64,000 bases of DNA from Candidatus Thorarchaeota archaeon (GTDB lineage Archaea > Asgardarchaeota > Thorarchaeia > Thorarchaeales > Thorarchaeaceae). The position numbers and the translations under genes were made by a program. Location: positions 1,009,713 to 1,073,712 of the forward strand of contig CP070761.1 in the NCBI GenBank assembly GCA_020348985.1, read 5' to 3'. How positions within the stretch are numbered: position 1 is the stretch's first letter; each line of letters starts with the position of its first letter. Below are positions 40,385 through 48,150 of this stretch, piece by piece. The notes under the pieces are model-generated. The model saw nothing but the letters and a program-made list of their open reading frames with translations. It had not been told where the DNA came from and searched no databases.

Positions 40385-40966
40385 TCATTCGTTATTCAGA
40401 GTTGCTATCCGAATTCGTGGTCCAACCTCTGACTTCTCATGAGAATTGTAGAATGTCCAAAGAATCTTCCCGGCAGGCAAGTCTTCAAACCACATAATTC
40501 CCTCTCGTAGTCCCGGCTCATGTGACAAGGCAGGTTTCTCCACTACGTCCAAGGAGAGACCGAGGATTTCTGCAATGACCTGCGCAAGACTTAGTGTTTG
40601 CTCAGAAGACCCTGTTCGAACAGCGACTGAATTTGCTTTGAAGATACGAGGGCTCTTCTTGCCGCTGGTTTCCCTACGGAGCATGGCACTCTCAACTAAG
40701 ACTGTTACAAGATTAGACCCGTTGGCATCAATCAGCTGAATGATTCGAGGGTTCCCCTTCTCCATAGAAACAATGCAAGCTGCCCTTGCTCCAGATGCAT
40801 TAATTCTCGAAATCAGCTCTTTGAGACTCATTCCTCCACGATTGAATCGTTCGGAGTCAGGAATCACTTGACTTAGATCTCGTATGAAGGACCGAACTCT
40901 GTTTGATGTCTTTCTTGAAGAAGTGATGAGCAGTGAGGGCATCAGTAATCCCTCTCTGAGGGTCAT
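40385..40966 (-). CDS. Brix-domain rRNA-processing protein (Imp4-like)
   Basis: The 193-residue protein (186 from MPSLLITSS) carries the Brix fold: SLLITSSRKTSNRVRSFIRD, then RFNRGGMSLKELISRINASG, followed by strands in RIIQLIDANGSNLVTVLV and MWFEDLPAGKILWTFYNS. Members bind pre-rRNA during ribosome assembly; archaeal versions are about this size. Its ATG overlaps the eL43 stop by 4 bp (ATGA). In most archaea the small RNA polymerase subunit gene rpoP lies between them; here it does not. The next gene down is pcc1. Confidence 0.85.
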   Translation of the reverse strand: MTLREGLLMPSLLITSSRKTSNRVRSFIRDLSQVIPDSERFNRGGMSLKELISRINASGARAACIVSMEKGNPRIIQLIDANGSNLVTVLVESAMLRRETSGKKSPRIFKANSVAVRTGSSEQTLSLAQVIAEILGLSLDVVEKPALSHEPGLREGIMWFEDLPAGKILWTFYNSHEKSEVGPRIRIATLNNE

Positions 40967-41397
40967 TCGAGAGGCTCTTCGAAGTATTCCTCATCAGTGC
41001 CCTCAACGGGCTCGCCCGAGCTTGGAACGTCTGTAGCAAGAAGCGCGGGTTCTGGCTCTTCTTCCTTCTTCAAAGTCTCCATGAATTCCGGAATCTCTTC
41101 TTCGTCTGCATCATCCCGGAGGGCCAGAAAGTCTCCGGAGACTCTTTGAGCTATGGCCCTCTTGGCAGCCTTTCCGGCATCTGTGTAAGGAACGTAAGCA
41201 CCCCCAGCGAACAAGAGACCGCACTTTCTGCAGCTCCAAAGACCTACGGCTTTTCTCTGAAGGGAACGCGTTGCACAAGACGGACAACGATGTGGTTCTC
41301 TTCGTCGACGCTCGAGATCTAGAACTCTTCTGCGCAGCTTCGCACCGTATCTGGCGCCGAATCGTCCGGTGCTTCCAACTTTCTTTGTTCTCGCCAA
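40963..41397 (-). CDS. rpl37ae: Ribosomal protein eL43 (L37Ae) with acidic C-terminal tail
   Basis: The first 90 residues are a standard eL43: GSTGRFGARYGAKLRRRVLD, then the zinc ribbon with C38, C41, C56 and C59 (CPSC...CRKC) and AGGAYVPYTDAG. eL43 is part of the large ribosomal subunit, binding rRNA. Typical length is 70-95 residues; here 144, with a tail from about residue 95 that is very acidic (DDADEEEIPEFME to YFEEPLE). The tail is unusual. The gene overlaps the Brix gene by 4 bp and follows rrp42 by 129 bp. Confidence 0.93.
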   Translation of the reverse strand: MARTKKVGSTGRFGARYGAKLRRRVLDLERRRREPHRCPSCATRSLQRKAVGLWSCRKCGLLFAGGAYVPYTDAGKAAKRAIAQRVSGDFLALRDDADEEEIPEFMETLKKEEEPEPALLATDVPSSGEPVEGTDEEYFEEPLE

Positions 41398-41526
41398 CTT
41401 GGCAGTCTCCAGTTCTTGTTCGCCATTACTGGGTTCTAAGTGACAGTTTCAGAACCTACAGGTCGCCCAGAAGTTCTACTTATTAGCGTATCTGTCGGTC
41501 ACAATAAAGGAGAGGAGAGGATAACC

Positions 41527-42354
41527 CTACTCCCTCTCTTTCGCCGTGCTTCTAATGAGTTCGCGAATCATTCTTGTGCCGTCGAGAGCCATTCCAAACG
41601 CTTGGTCTACTTGTTCCAAAGTCATTGGTCCGGCACCGCCGCCTTTCTGAATCGCGGTGAAGTTCTCCCCTTCATCAACCGCCATCGTTATTCTGCAGTC
41701 CTGGACCATTTCCTCTTTGAGCACCGGATCAATGATCAGATGATCTTCAATCTTGGCCACGGTTGCTTCAACTGCCAGATTCTTGAGGGGGACGGAAATC
41801 TTGTTTCCAGTGGGAACCGCTTCACCGTTTTCCCATTTGTGCTCGGGAAACTCTGTTGTCAGAAGAGCCGCATTCGCTGCAATTGATGCGCAGTCAATGA
41901 GATTACCATCAAACTCTAGAGCGTAGACATCACAGAAGACCATTTGAACCACCTTTCCGGGTTCAACGCAGAGTTTCTTGACTTCAACTGTCTCCGATTC
42001 GCGGACTCCACGGTCGACGACTCTAGCAAGTTCAATGGCATCTTCCCTCGGAGGACCCAACTCGAACAACGGTGATGCCAGCGGGGGCATTTCTGCCGTC
42101 ACCATGATAACACCCTCGTCGGGCGTATCGGGATAAGGCTCTCCCAAGAGAACCTTAACACCAGCAATCACACTGGTTCCACCCATTCGCACCAGAGCAG
42201 ACCCTTCTGCCTTTGCTGATACAACGTCGTATTCAATCTCGATTGGGCGAAACTCATCATATGCGCGACCGTCGATTCTTTCACCCTGAGCAAGCAAATC
42301 TGCTATGTAGTTTCGATCAATACGACTGATTATCTCAGCGCTGTAGTCACCCAT
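41527..42354 (-). CDS. rrp42: Exosome subunit Rrp42
   Basis: The 275-residue RNase PH-like protein has YIADLLAQGERIDGRAYDEFRPIEIE, a hallmark N-terminus, then GEPYPDTPDEGVIMVTAEM and CDVYALEFDGNLIDCASIA with the conserved Asp-bearing fold, and ending GGGAGPMTLEQVDQAF. In archaea Rrp42 lacks the catalytic aspartate, but pairs with Rrp41 in a hexameric ring that degrades RNA from the 3' end by phosphorolysis. The gene starts 2 bp after Rrp41 ends, and follows Rrp4, so the exosome is made from one transcript. Confidence 0.95.
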   Translation of the reverse strand: MGDYSAEIISRIDRNYIADLLAQGERIDGRAYDEFRPIEIEYDVVSAKAEGSALVRMGGTSVIAGVKVLLGEPYPDTPDEGVIMVTAEMPPLASPLFELGPPREDAIELARVVDRGVRESETVEVKKLCVEPGKVVQMVFCDVYALEFDGNLIDCASIAANAALLTTEFPEHKWENGEAVPTGNKISVPLKNLAVEATVAKIEDHLIIDPVLKEEMVQDCRITMAVDEGENFTAIQKGGGAGPMTLEQVDQAFGMALDGTRMIRELIRSTAKERE

Positions 42355-42356
42355 GA

Positions 42357-43166
42357 TTACTCATCCTCCCCGACTAGGTCGGCTTCTCCAAGGTCTGTCT
42401 CAAGGTCGTCCTCATAGTCGTCGTCTTCTTCTTCTGCAGGAGCTCTTGATGCATATGCCCTCCTAAGAGCTTCCTTCTGGAGCTCGTGAATGTATTTACA
42501 GGCCTGCACTCCCATTTGCATTGCCTCTACAAGCTCCTCGCGAGTGAATGACCCATCCTGTTGAAGGAGAGTAACCTCGTCAGTGGTTGGGATGATTGCC
42601 ATTGGAACGTCACCCTGACCATACTTGTCTTCTTCATCTCCAAGATCCACCACTAGTGTTCCGTCAGCCTTGCCGACTGCAACAGAGGGGACCAGAGAAC
42701 GCATCGGGACTCCTGCATCGGCGAGAGCTAGTGATGCTGCATTTATTGCTGCACATCTTGTACCCCCATCAGCTTGGATGACCTGAATGAAGACATCAAC
42801 AACAGCTTTGGGATAGTCTTCTAGGAAAAGCACGGGTTTGAGTGCATTTGCAATTACCATAGATATCTCTCGCTCTCTTCGAGATGGCGCCGGACGCTTT
42901 CGGTCGGGCACAGAAAATGTTGCCATTCTGTAAACGACTCGTAGAAATGCCCTATCATTCAGTGTCAGATGTCTGGGATGCAGCTCACGTGGGCCATATA
43001 CCGCAGCCATGATGAACGTCTTTCCTTGTTTTATGTATGCTGAACCATCAGCCTGTTGTAGAACACCCACCTTGAACTCAATTGGACGTAGTTCGTCGGG
43101 CCTCCTGCCATCAAACCTTAGTCCTTCAGTACTTATCAAAAAGTCAGGCTTAACCTCTGGACTCAT
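42357..43166 (-). CDS. rrp41: Exosome catalytic subunit Rrp41
   Basis: The 269-residue product is the active RNase PH-like subunit: EGLRFDGRRPDELRPIEFKVG, then GSAYIKQGKTFIMAAVYGPRE, RKRPAPSRREREISMVI, DVFIQVIQADGGTRCAAINAA-like sequence (split at Gly), and KADGTLVVDLGDEEDKYGQGDVPMA, which carries the catalytic acidic residues. It phosphorolytically removes nucleotides from RNA 3' ends, and adds them in reverse. The C-terminal 25 residues are a Glu/Asp tail (EEEDDDYEDDLETDLGEADL), longer than usual. Overlaps rrp4 by 4 bp. Confidence 0.96.
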   Translation of the reverse strand: MSPEVKPDFLISTEGLRFDGRRPDELRPIEFKVGVLQQADGSAYIKQGKTFIMAAVYGPRELHPRHLTLNDRAFLRVVYRMATFSVPDRKRPAPSRREREISMVIANALKPVLFLEDYPKAVVDVFIQVIQADGGTRCAAINAASLALADAGVPMRSLVPSVAVGKADGTLVVDLGDEEDKYGQGDVPMAIIPTTDEVTLLQQDGSFTREELVEAMQMGVQACKYIHELQKEALRRAYASRAPAEEEDDDYEDDLETDLGEADLVGEDE

Positions 43167-44053
43167 TCTTCTTTCACTTCCTCCGTATCATTTTCTTTTT
43201 CTCTAATTTCGTCTTCTACACTTGAAGTGGTTTCGTCTCCTGTAGGAGTTTCTTCCTTCTCCACATCTTCTGTGGTGGTCACCTCATCTATTGGAGCCAC
43301 TTCTTCTGAAGCAGCTTCTGTTTCATCCTCAGGAGTTTCAGCCTCCGCCTCATCTTCTGGCAGGATTTCCCCAATTGCTGCAAGTTCTTCATCAATCATG
43401 GCAGCGACACGATCGGTCAGCTTGGAGGTATGGGCTTCGCTCTCAATCATCTTGAATGCTTTCACTGCTATTCTCATGATTGAGCTTCCGGGAGCCTTTA
43501 TCCAAATCCGCCCGTTCTGACCAACAAACGTCTGAATTCTCAGCCGGTCCTTGATCATGTTGATCATGGAACCCCTCCGCCCGATAATCCGGGGTATCTT
43601 CGATGGACTGACTTCGAGGATCATACCATCAGTTAGCTTCCTTAGCCCTCTTCCTTTTATTGTTAGGAATGGGCCACCAGATCTATCAAATGCGATTACC
43701 TCTGCGGCAATGACTTCGCCGATGTCAAAGTAACGCGATATATCCTCGTCATAGGGTCGCCTCAATGCGTTGTTCACATGCAGAGATGCGATGTATGGCC
43801 CCCCTATGTCCACCTTCCAATTGTTGCCAGCCACGACCGTGATTGTGCCAATAACAAAATCTCCCTCGTGAGGGATATAGACTCCCTCTAGGGGTACTAC
43901 TTTGATAGTGTTCCCTCTGAGTTCTGCCAGACCTACCAAGGAGGCGAATATCTTGCCACCTTCATCATAAGTACCGATGGAAGGACGATATCTTCCCTCT
44001 GCGAGCAGTTGCCCGGGAACTACTATTTCTCTTTTCTGAAAGTATACAGCCAA
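43163..44053 (-). CDS. rrp4: Exosome RNA-binding cap subunit Rrp4
   Basis: The 296-residue protein has an N-terminal domain (QKREIVVPGQLLAEGRY), an S1 domain (GDFVIGTITVVAGNNWKVDIG) and a KH-like domain (SPSKIPRIIGRRGSMINMIK), the standard Rrp4 order. It caps the Rrp41/Rrp42 ring and feeds RNA in. After residue 225 an extension of about 70 residues follows, very acidic and Thr-rich (EEAAPIDE-like and TTTEDVEKEET), with no family counterpart I recall. Similar acidic tails occur in Rrp41 and eL43 from the same operon. It lies 64 bp downstream of SBDS and overlaps rrp41. Confidence 0.94.
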   Translation of the reverse strand: MAVYFQKREIVVPGQLLAEGRYRPSIGTYDEGGKIFASLVGLAELRGNTIKVVPLEGVYIPHEGDFVIGTITVVAGNNWKVDIGGPYIASLHVNNALRRPYDEDISRYFDIGEVIAAEVIAFDRSGGPFLTIKGRGLRKLTDGMILEVSPSKIPRIIGRRGSMINMIKDRLRIQTFVGQNGRIWIKAPGSSIMRIAVKAFKMIESEAHTSKLTDRVAAMIDEELAAIGEILPEDEAEAETPEDETEAASEEVAPIDEVTTTEDVEKEETPTGDETTSSVEDEIREKENDTEEVKEE

Positions 44054-44117
44054 TGTATTCCCTCATTCTATTTTGGTTAGTTTGTTCGATTATCTTAATC
44101 AGCCAAGCATGCATTTT

Positions 44118-44843
44118 CTAGCGTACGGCTTCAATACGGACCTGCCCCTTCGTCAATTTCGAGAGCTCGTCATACAGGCTCTGACGCTGCTGAGCCGGAA
44201 TCTCTACGAGTCCACTCCAAGAGCCATCCTGTCCCCATTCCTCAGTCTTGATGACACCAGTTGTTGCCACCAGATTGTATCCCTTCCCAGTAAACGATGC
44301 TGGGAGTGTTATTCTCAGCTTCACGCTCTCAAATGATATCGGAATGATGACTCGAAGTGCCTTCACGACTTGTGGAACTTGTTCATCTACGCTGATGAAA
44401 GGGTCAACTGTTACCTTGGCCTCGTCAAGTGCTTGCCGTATTCTATCGGGAGGATGTGGATGCCCGGTCTGGGGGTTCATTGCTCTCTTGGCAATCGATT
44501 CTATGATTGCCTCTCTCTTCTCCTCAACAAGCTGCGTTCGCTGTTCATGGGTGAGCCTAAACTCTCCCTGCCTAATTATCTCAGGAGCAATGACAAAGAC
44601 ATCGTCTGAGCCGAAAGTGTCCTTTGCAAGGTCCGCAGAGGCTTTCTCTCCTCTCTTCGCATCCTCGTAAATCTCATAGGACTTGAGAATATCTTCGAGT
44701 GGAATCTCCTCTCCACGTCGGTACTCAAATGCGAGATGAGGATCTACAAAGAGCTCGAAGCGTAAGTGACCTTTCTGAATACCAACAACGACTGCATCCA
44801 GCTCTAGCCACTTGTCACCAGTCTTCCTTCCGGAACCCATCAA
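44118..44843 (-). CDS. SBDS ribosome maturation protein
   Basis: The 241-residue product matches archaeal SBDS: domain I AVVVGIQKGHLRFELFVDPH and GEEIPLEDILKSYEIYEDAK, domain II RGEASADLAKDTFGSDD-like and QTRTQLVEEKREAII-like runs, and the C-terminal ferredoxin-like domain (VSFESVKLRIT-like, then GSWSGLVEIPAQQRQSLYDEL). With the EFL1-type GTPase it releases eIF6 from the 60S/50S subunit. It sits second in the superoperon, between psmA and rrp4, its usual archaeal place. Confidence 0.95.
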   Translation of the reverse strand: MMGSGRKTGDKWLELDAVVVGIQKGHLRFELFVDPHLAFEYRRGEEIPLEDILKSYEIYEDAKRGEKASADLAKDTFGSDDVFVIAPEIIRQGEFRLTHEQRTQLVEEKREAIIESIAKRAMNPQTGHPHPPDRIRQALDEAKVTVDPFISVDEQVPQVVKALRVIIPISFESVKLRITLPASFTGKGYNLVATTGVIKTEEWGQDGSWSGLVEIPAQQRQSLYDELSKLTKGQVRIEAVR

Positions 44844-44870
44844 TTGTAGGCCATCCCCTAATCTGTTGAA

Positions 44871-45611
44871 TTAAGCTGGCGACAATATCTCACGTATCTC
44901 AGAACGACTTAGCTTGTGAAACTTGGATGTGCTCACAGGAACCCGAGCGATTTCGATACTGTCCTCTGTGAGTTCAGCGTCTCTAGACTGACGCAGAGCA
45001 TCCAAAGCGAGAGTCATTGCGTCAGCGAGCTTCATCTTCTTTTTGTAGTGTTTCTCAAGGTATTCCCCAACCGCGACATTCCCTCTGCCAATAACTGCAG
45101 CAAGGAAGCCCCAGTAGGTACCCACGGGATCGGTAACATAGAGCTTCGGTGAACCATCATGGTCCACGGATCCTATAATCATAGCAACCCCATACGGACG
45201 CGCCCCGCCACCCTGAGTGAATTGGGCCTTGACATCACAAATGTAATCGGCCAAGGCCTCCGCTGGCACTTGTTCCTCAAAGGTCAGCCAATAAGACTGA
45301 GCCTTGACTCTGGCATCTGCAATCAGTCTTCGGGCATCAGCCATGAATCCTGATGTTGCAACTCCAACGTGATCATCAATCCTTGATATCTTCTCAATGC
45401 TATCGGGTTCATGCAAAGGTAGTGTCTTCTTCCTTGCGAGAAGAACCACTCCCTCGTCAACTAGCACTCCGATTGCCGTTTCGCCCTGCTCAACTGCCTT
45501 CTTGGCATACTCTGCGGCGAAGATTCGACCGTCTGGACTGAATATGCCTGTGCTAGTATCGTAGCCGGTACCACTGATTCCGAAGATATCAATTTCCTCC
45601 AAGTAGTCCAA
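44871..45611 (-). CDS. psmA: Proteasome subunit alpha
   Basis: The 20S core alpha subunit is about 238-246 residues: GYDTSTGIFSPDGRIFAAEYAKKAVEQG, then TAIGVLVDEGVVLLARK and GVATSGFMADARRLIADAR, YWGFLAAVIGRGNVAVGEYL. It forms the outer rings of the proteasome and gates entry. TTG 45611 gives 246 residues, with about 15 before GYD, where archaeal proteins have about 7. A TATA box (GTATATTGG, 45609-45617) predicts transcription starting near 45587, where an in-frame ATC lies 8 bp after GGAGG. The start may thus be ATC 45587; canonical alternatives are TTG 45611 and 45602. Confidence 0.94.
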   Translation of the reverse strand: MDYLEEIDIFGISGTGYDTSTGIFSPDGRIFAAEYAKKAVEQGETAIGVLVDEGVVLLARKKTLPLHEPDSIEKISRIDDHVGVATSGFMADARRLIADARVKAQSYWLTFEEQVPAEALADYICDVKAQFTQGGGARPYGVAMIIGSVDHDGSPKLYVTDPVGTYWGFLAAVIGRGNVAVGEYLEKHYKKKMKLADAMTLALDALRQSRDAELTEDSIEIARVPVSTSKFHKLSRSEIREILSPA

Positions 45612-45799
45612 TATACAACAAACAGGAAGTCAGAACCTGGATATGGGGCGAAGCCTGACAATTCCCGTTGGTTGATGTAAGACTTGTTTGATTTCGCCAG
45701 CCCTCGGCTTATCTGCCACTAGGCTCAAGTCGCTATCACTGGTTAAGCCACATAAAGCTTCTGGTGAGCATCAACATCAAAACGGCTTGGAGTGGACGC

Positions 45800-46192
45800 T
45801 CAATCTTGTAGCAAGTAGAGATAGACCACAAATCCAAATGAGAAGACAGTTGAGAAGATCCCCACCCACTGTCCAAACATCAACCATGAAACGACGAGAA
45901 CCACAATGAGCATGCCAATGATCTCAGTCCATCCGGCCCTGACTTTAGAGAGATAGAGGCGGAAATTGACGACTGTGACTGTTGCAAATACGAAGAACAA
46001 GAACATCAGGAGGATCTCAATAATCGGAACGAGTGTTTCGTTTATATCATTGAGGACTGTGACCGGAGTTGTAATACCTGGAGACGACCATGCCCAGAAG
46101 AGAAGCCCAAGAACTAGAAATATGGACATCAGGGTGACAGTGATGATGCTTGAACGAACTATCTTATTTCTGTCTGGAATCTCAACGCTCAT
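45800..46192 (-). CDS. Small membrane protein with three or four helices
   Basis: The 130-residue product starts with a short polar stretch (EIPDRNKIVRSS). It then has hydrophobic segments at about 14-36, 48-72 and 88-128, the last broken into two. Basic residues (YLSKVRAGW) mark an inside loop between them. No motif identifies it. It is on the same strand as the metal transporter genes (104 bp gap), so it may be cotranscribed with them, but no functional link is visible. Confidence 0.65.
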   Translation of the reverse strand: MSVEIPDRNKIVRSSIITVTLMSIFLVLGLLFWAWSSPGITTPVTVLNDINETLVPIIEILLMFLFFVFATVTVVNFRLYLSKVRAGWTEIIGMLIVVLVVSWLMFGQWVGIFSTVFSFGFVVYLYLLQD

Positions 46193-46296
46193 CGATGGTC
46201 ACTCCGTATTGGACTTCGGGCATCTCTGGTTCCCTCTTAAAGGTAGCGAAGCCTTTAGGAAAGTATGGCATGAAGTAGATGCAGGAGAATCGTTTA

Positions 46297-47241
46297 CTAG
46301 TGGTTATGCCCAGAGTGATCATCTGGGACCACAACACCCTCAAAGGTTGCTGGTATGGTCTCTTCCTTATCAGCTTCAAACAACTTCTGGTCCCTTGCTC
46401 TCTCACGAATCCTTCGAACTTGAAGCGCCACAACGTACGAGAAGGCAGCAATTAGTCCGGCAATCGCGCTTGGTGATACTGCAATCGCAAAAGAGATCAT
46501 GATTCCGATTACTTGGGCAAACAGCGCGATAGAAAAGACTGCGACCATTACTCCCGTCACAGATTTCACAAGCTCATTGGATGCTGCAGCCGGAGCCACA
46601 AGAATCGCATAAACGAGAATAGCACCAACAGCCTTGGTAGCTAGAGCTATAGCTATTGCAGAAACAACAAGCATGACATAGTGATACGCCCGGGCGTTCA
46701 TACCGTGTGCAATTGCTCCCTCATAGTCTACGCTTACGTAGACGAACTCCTTGTTGAGCATGAGAATCACAGCAACAACAAGTGTGGTGGTTATGACGAG
46801 GAGAACAACGTCTTGATTTGTGAGTAGTAGTATGTCGCCAACAAGATAGCCCCAAAGAACGAGTACTTTGTCTGACGGGATATAGTACATCAAGAAGACT
46901 GCAAGGCTCATGGAAAGAGCAAATGAGACCCCCACCGCCACCTCCATCTTCTGGGCAATCCCCGACTCCCCAGCATATCCAGTCATTACGGCGACTAGAA
47001 CTGCAAACAGCACAGCACCTAAGACCGGATCAAACCATGGAAAGAAACCGGTCTCCTGAAGGAAGAACCCTAGCGCGGCCCCTCCCAATGCGGCATGTGC
47101 CACCCCAGAAGCCATGAAAGACAATCCGCGAAATACAAGGAACGTGCCACTTGTTGACGCGATCATAGCAATCAGAATAGCAGCAATCAGTGCTCGCACT
47201 ATGAATGGTGTGCCGAAAATAAGCTGAAGCAAATCAATCAT
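46297..47241 (-). CDS. Zn/Mn-type metal ABC transporter permease
   Basis: The 314-residue ABC-3 family permease begins MIDLLQLIFGTPFIVRALIA and has about eight helices, with FMASGVAHAALGGAALGFF early and KAVGAILVYAILVAPAAASN in the middle, both ABC-3 signatures. It forms the channel for zinc or manganese uptake with the ATPase at 47234-48052 and the binding protein at 48151-49242. The C-terminal tail is charged and ends with a His-containing stretch (DDHSGHNH). Its ATG overlaps the end of the ATPase gene by 8 bp. Confidence 0.92.
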   Translation of the reverse strand: MIDLLQLIFGTPFIVRALIAAILIAMIASTSGTFLVFRGLSFMASGVAHAALGGAALGFFLQETGFFPWFDPVLGAVLFAVLVAVMTGYAGESGIAQKMEVAVGVSFALSMSLAVFLMYYIPSDKVLVLWGYLVGDILLLTNQDVVLLVITTTLVVAVILMLNKEFVYVSVDYEGAIAHGMNARAYHYVMLVVSAIAIALATKAVGAILVYAILVAPAAASNELVKSVTGVMVAVFSIALFAQVIGIMISFAIAVSPSAIAGLIAAFSYVVALQVRRIRERARDQKLFEADKEETIPATFEGVVVPDDHSGHNH

Positions 47242-48052
47242 GGCGGTCTACTCCTGAATCTGGAGTTATGCAGTATCTGTGTCCAGCATATTCGACTACT
47301 TCAGCGGCGGGACCATAGACTCTCTTAATCAGTTCAGGATCCATCACGTCACAGGGTGTACCAATCCCGACTAGAGTGTTCCTCAGCAGAAGGACATGTT
47401 TGACGAAGACGTGGATTGGATTCAGATCGTGTGTGACCATGATTATGGATACATCAAAATCACGTTGATACTCACCAAGTGCTTCCACTATCATTTTTTG
47501 GCTCTCGGCATCGGTACCTGCAAGAGGCTCGTCAAGGACTAAGATCTGTCCTTCTCCTGCAAGGGCCCTCGCAACAAGGACTCTTTGTCTCTGACCACCT
47601 GAAAGCTCCGGAAAGGGACGATCCCAAAGGTCTATCATGTCTACCCTCTTGAGTGCCGACTTGCCGACTTCTCGGTCTTTTCCCGACACAAATCTCGGGG
47701 GAGGTTTCTTCATGAGGCGGCCCATCAACACAATGTCTTTCACTCTCATAGGCACAGTAAGCTCGATATGATCTCTCTGGGGCACGTACCTGATGAGTCT
47801 CTGAATCGTCTTGCTATCCTTGACCGAATCGTGGCCAAGGACTCTGACAAACCCATGAACTGGCTTCATGAGCCCCAGAATCGTTTTGATGAGTGTGCTC
47901 TTGCCCGAACCGTTTGGGCCGATTATGGCGGTGAAGCTTGGGGCATCAATTGAGAAAGTCATGTCATGAAGCGCAAGCTCTCCGTTAGGATACTTGACTG
48001 CAAGGTCCTGTGCCTCCAAGAGAGGCACAGCTAACTGCTCTTCGGTAGTCAT
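47234..48052 (-). CDS. Zn/Mn-type metal ABC transporter ATP-binding protein
   Basis: I start at ATG 48052, 9 bp after GGAGG, giving 272 residues; a TTG start at 48082 would place the inverted repeat inside the coding region. The ATPase has Walker A GPNGSGKST, Q-loop RYVPQRDHIELTVPMRVKD, signature LSGGQRQRVLVARALA, Walker B ILVLDEPLAGTD and H-loop VTHDLN. It powers metal uptake with the overlapping permease. The divergent binding protein gene shares the promoter region, and a 10-bp inverted repeat is found there. Confidence 0.93.
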   Translation of the reverse strand: MTTEEQLAVPLLEAQDLAVKYPNGELALHDMTFSIDAPSFTAIIGPNGSGKSTLIKTILGLMKPVHGFVRVLGHDSVKDSKTIQRLIRYVPQRDHIELTVPMRVKDIVLMGRLMKKPPPRFVSGKDREVGKSALKRVDMIDLWDRPFPELSGGQRQRVLVARALAGEGQILVLDEPLAGTDAESQKMIVEALGEYQRDFDVSIIMVTHDLNPIHVFVKHVLLLRNTLVGIGTPCDVMDPELIKRVYGPAAEVVEYAGHRYCITPDSGVDRHD

Positions 48053-48074
48053 ACGACTTTGCCTCCGCGCCTTG

Positions 48075-48123
48075 TGGTGCAAAGAGGCTTATCATAGTCT
48101 TAATAATCCAATGCTTTGCACCA
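48075..48123. promoter_or_regulatory. Inverted repeat in the divergent metal transporter promoter region
   Basis: TGGTGCAAAG (48075-48084) and CTTTGCACCA (48114-48123) are perfect 10-bp inverted copies, 29 bp apart, in the 98-bp gap between the divergent ATPase and binding protein genes. The spacer is AT-rich (TTAATAAT) and may hold both TATA boxes. This fits two operator half-sites for a metal-responsive repressor, or a site for looping across both promoters. Confidence 0.55.
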
Positions 48124-48150
48124 GAAACCAGGACGAATCCTCTTGCGTCT

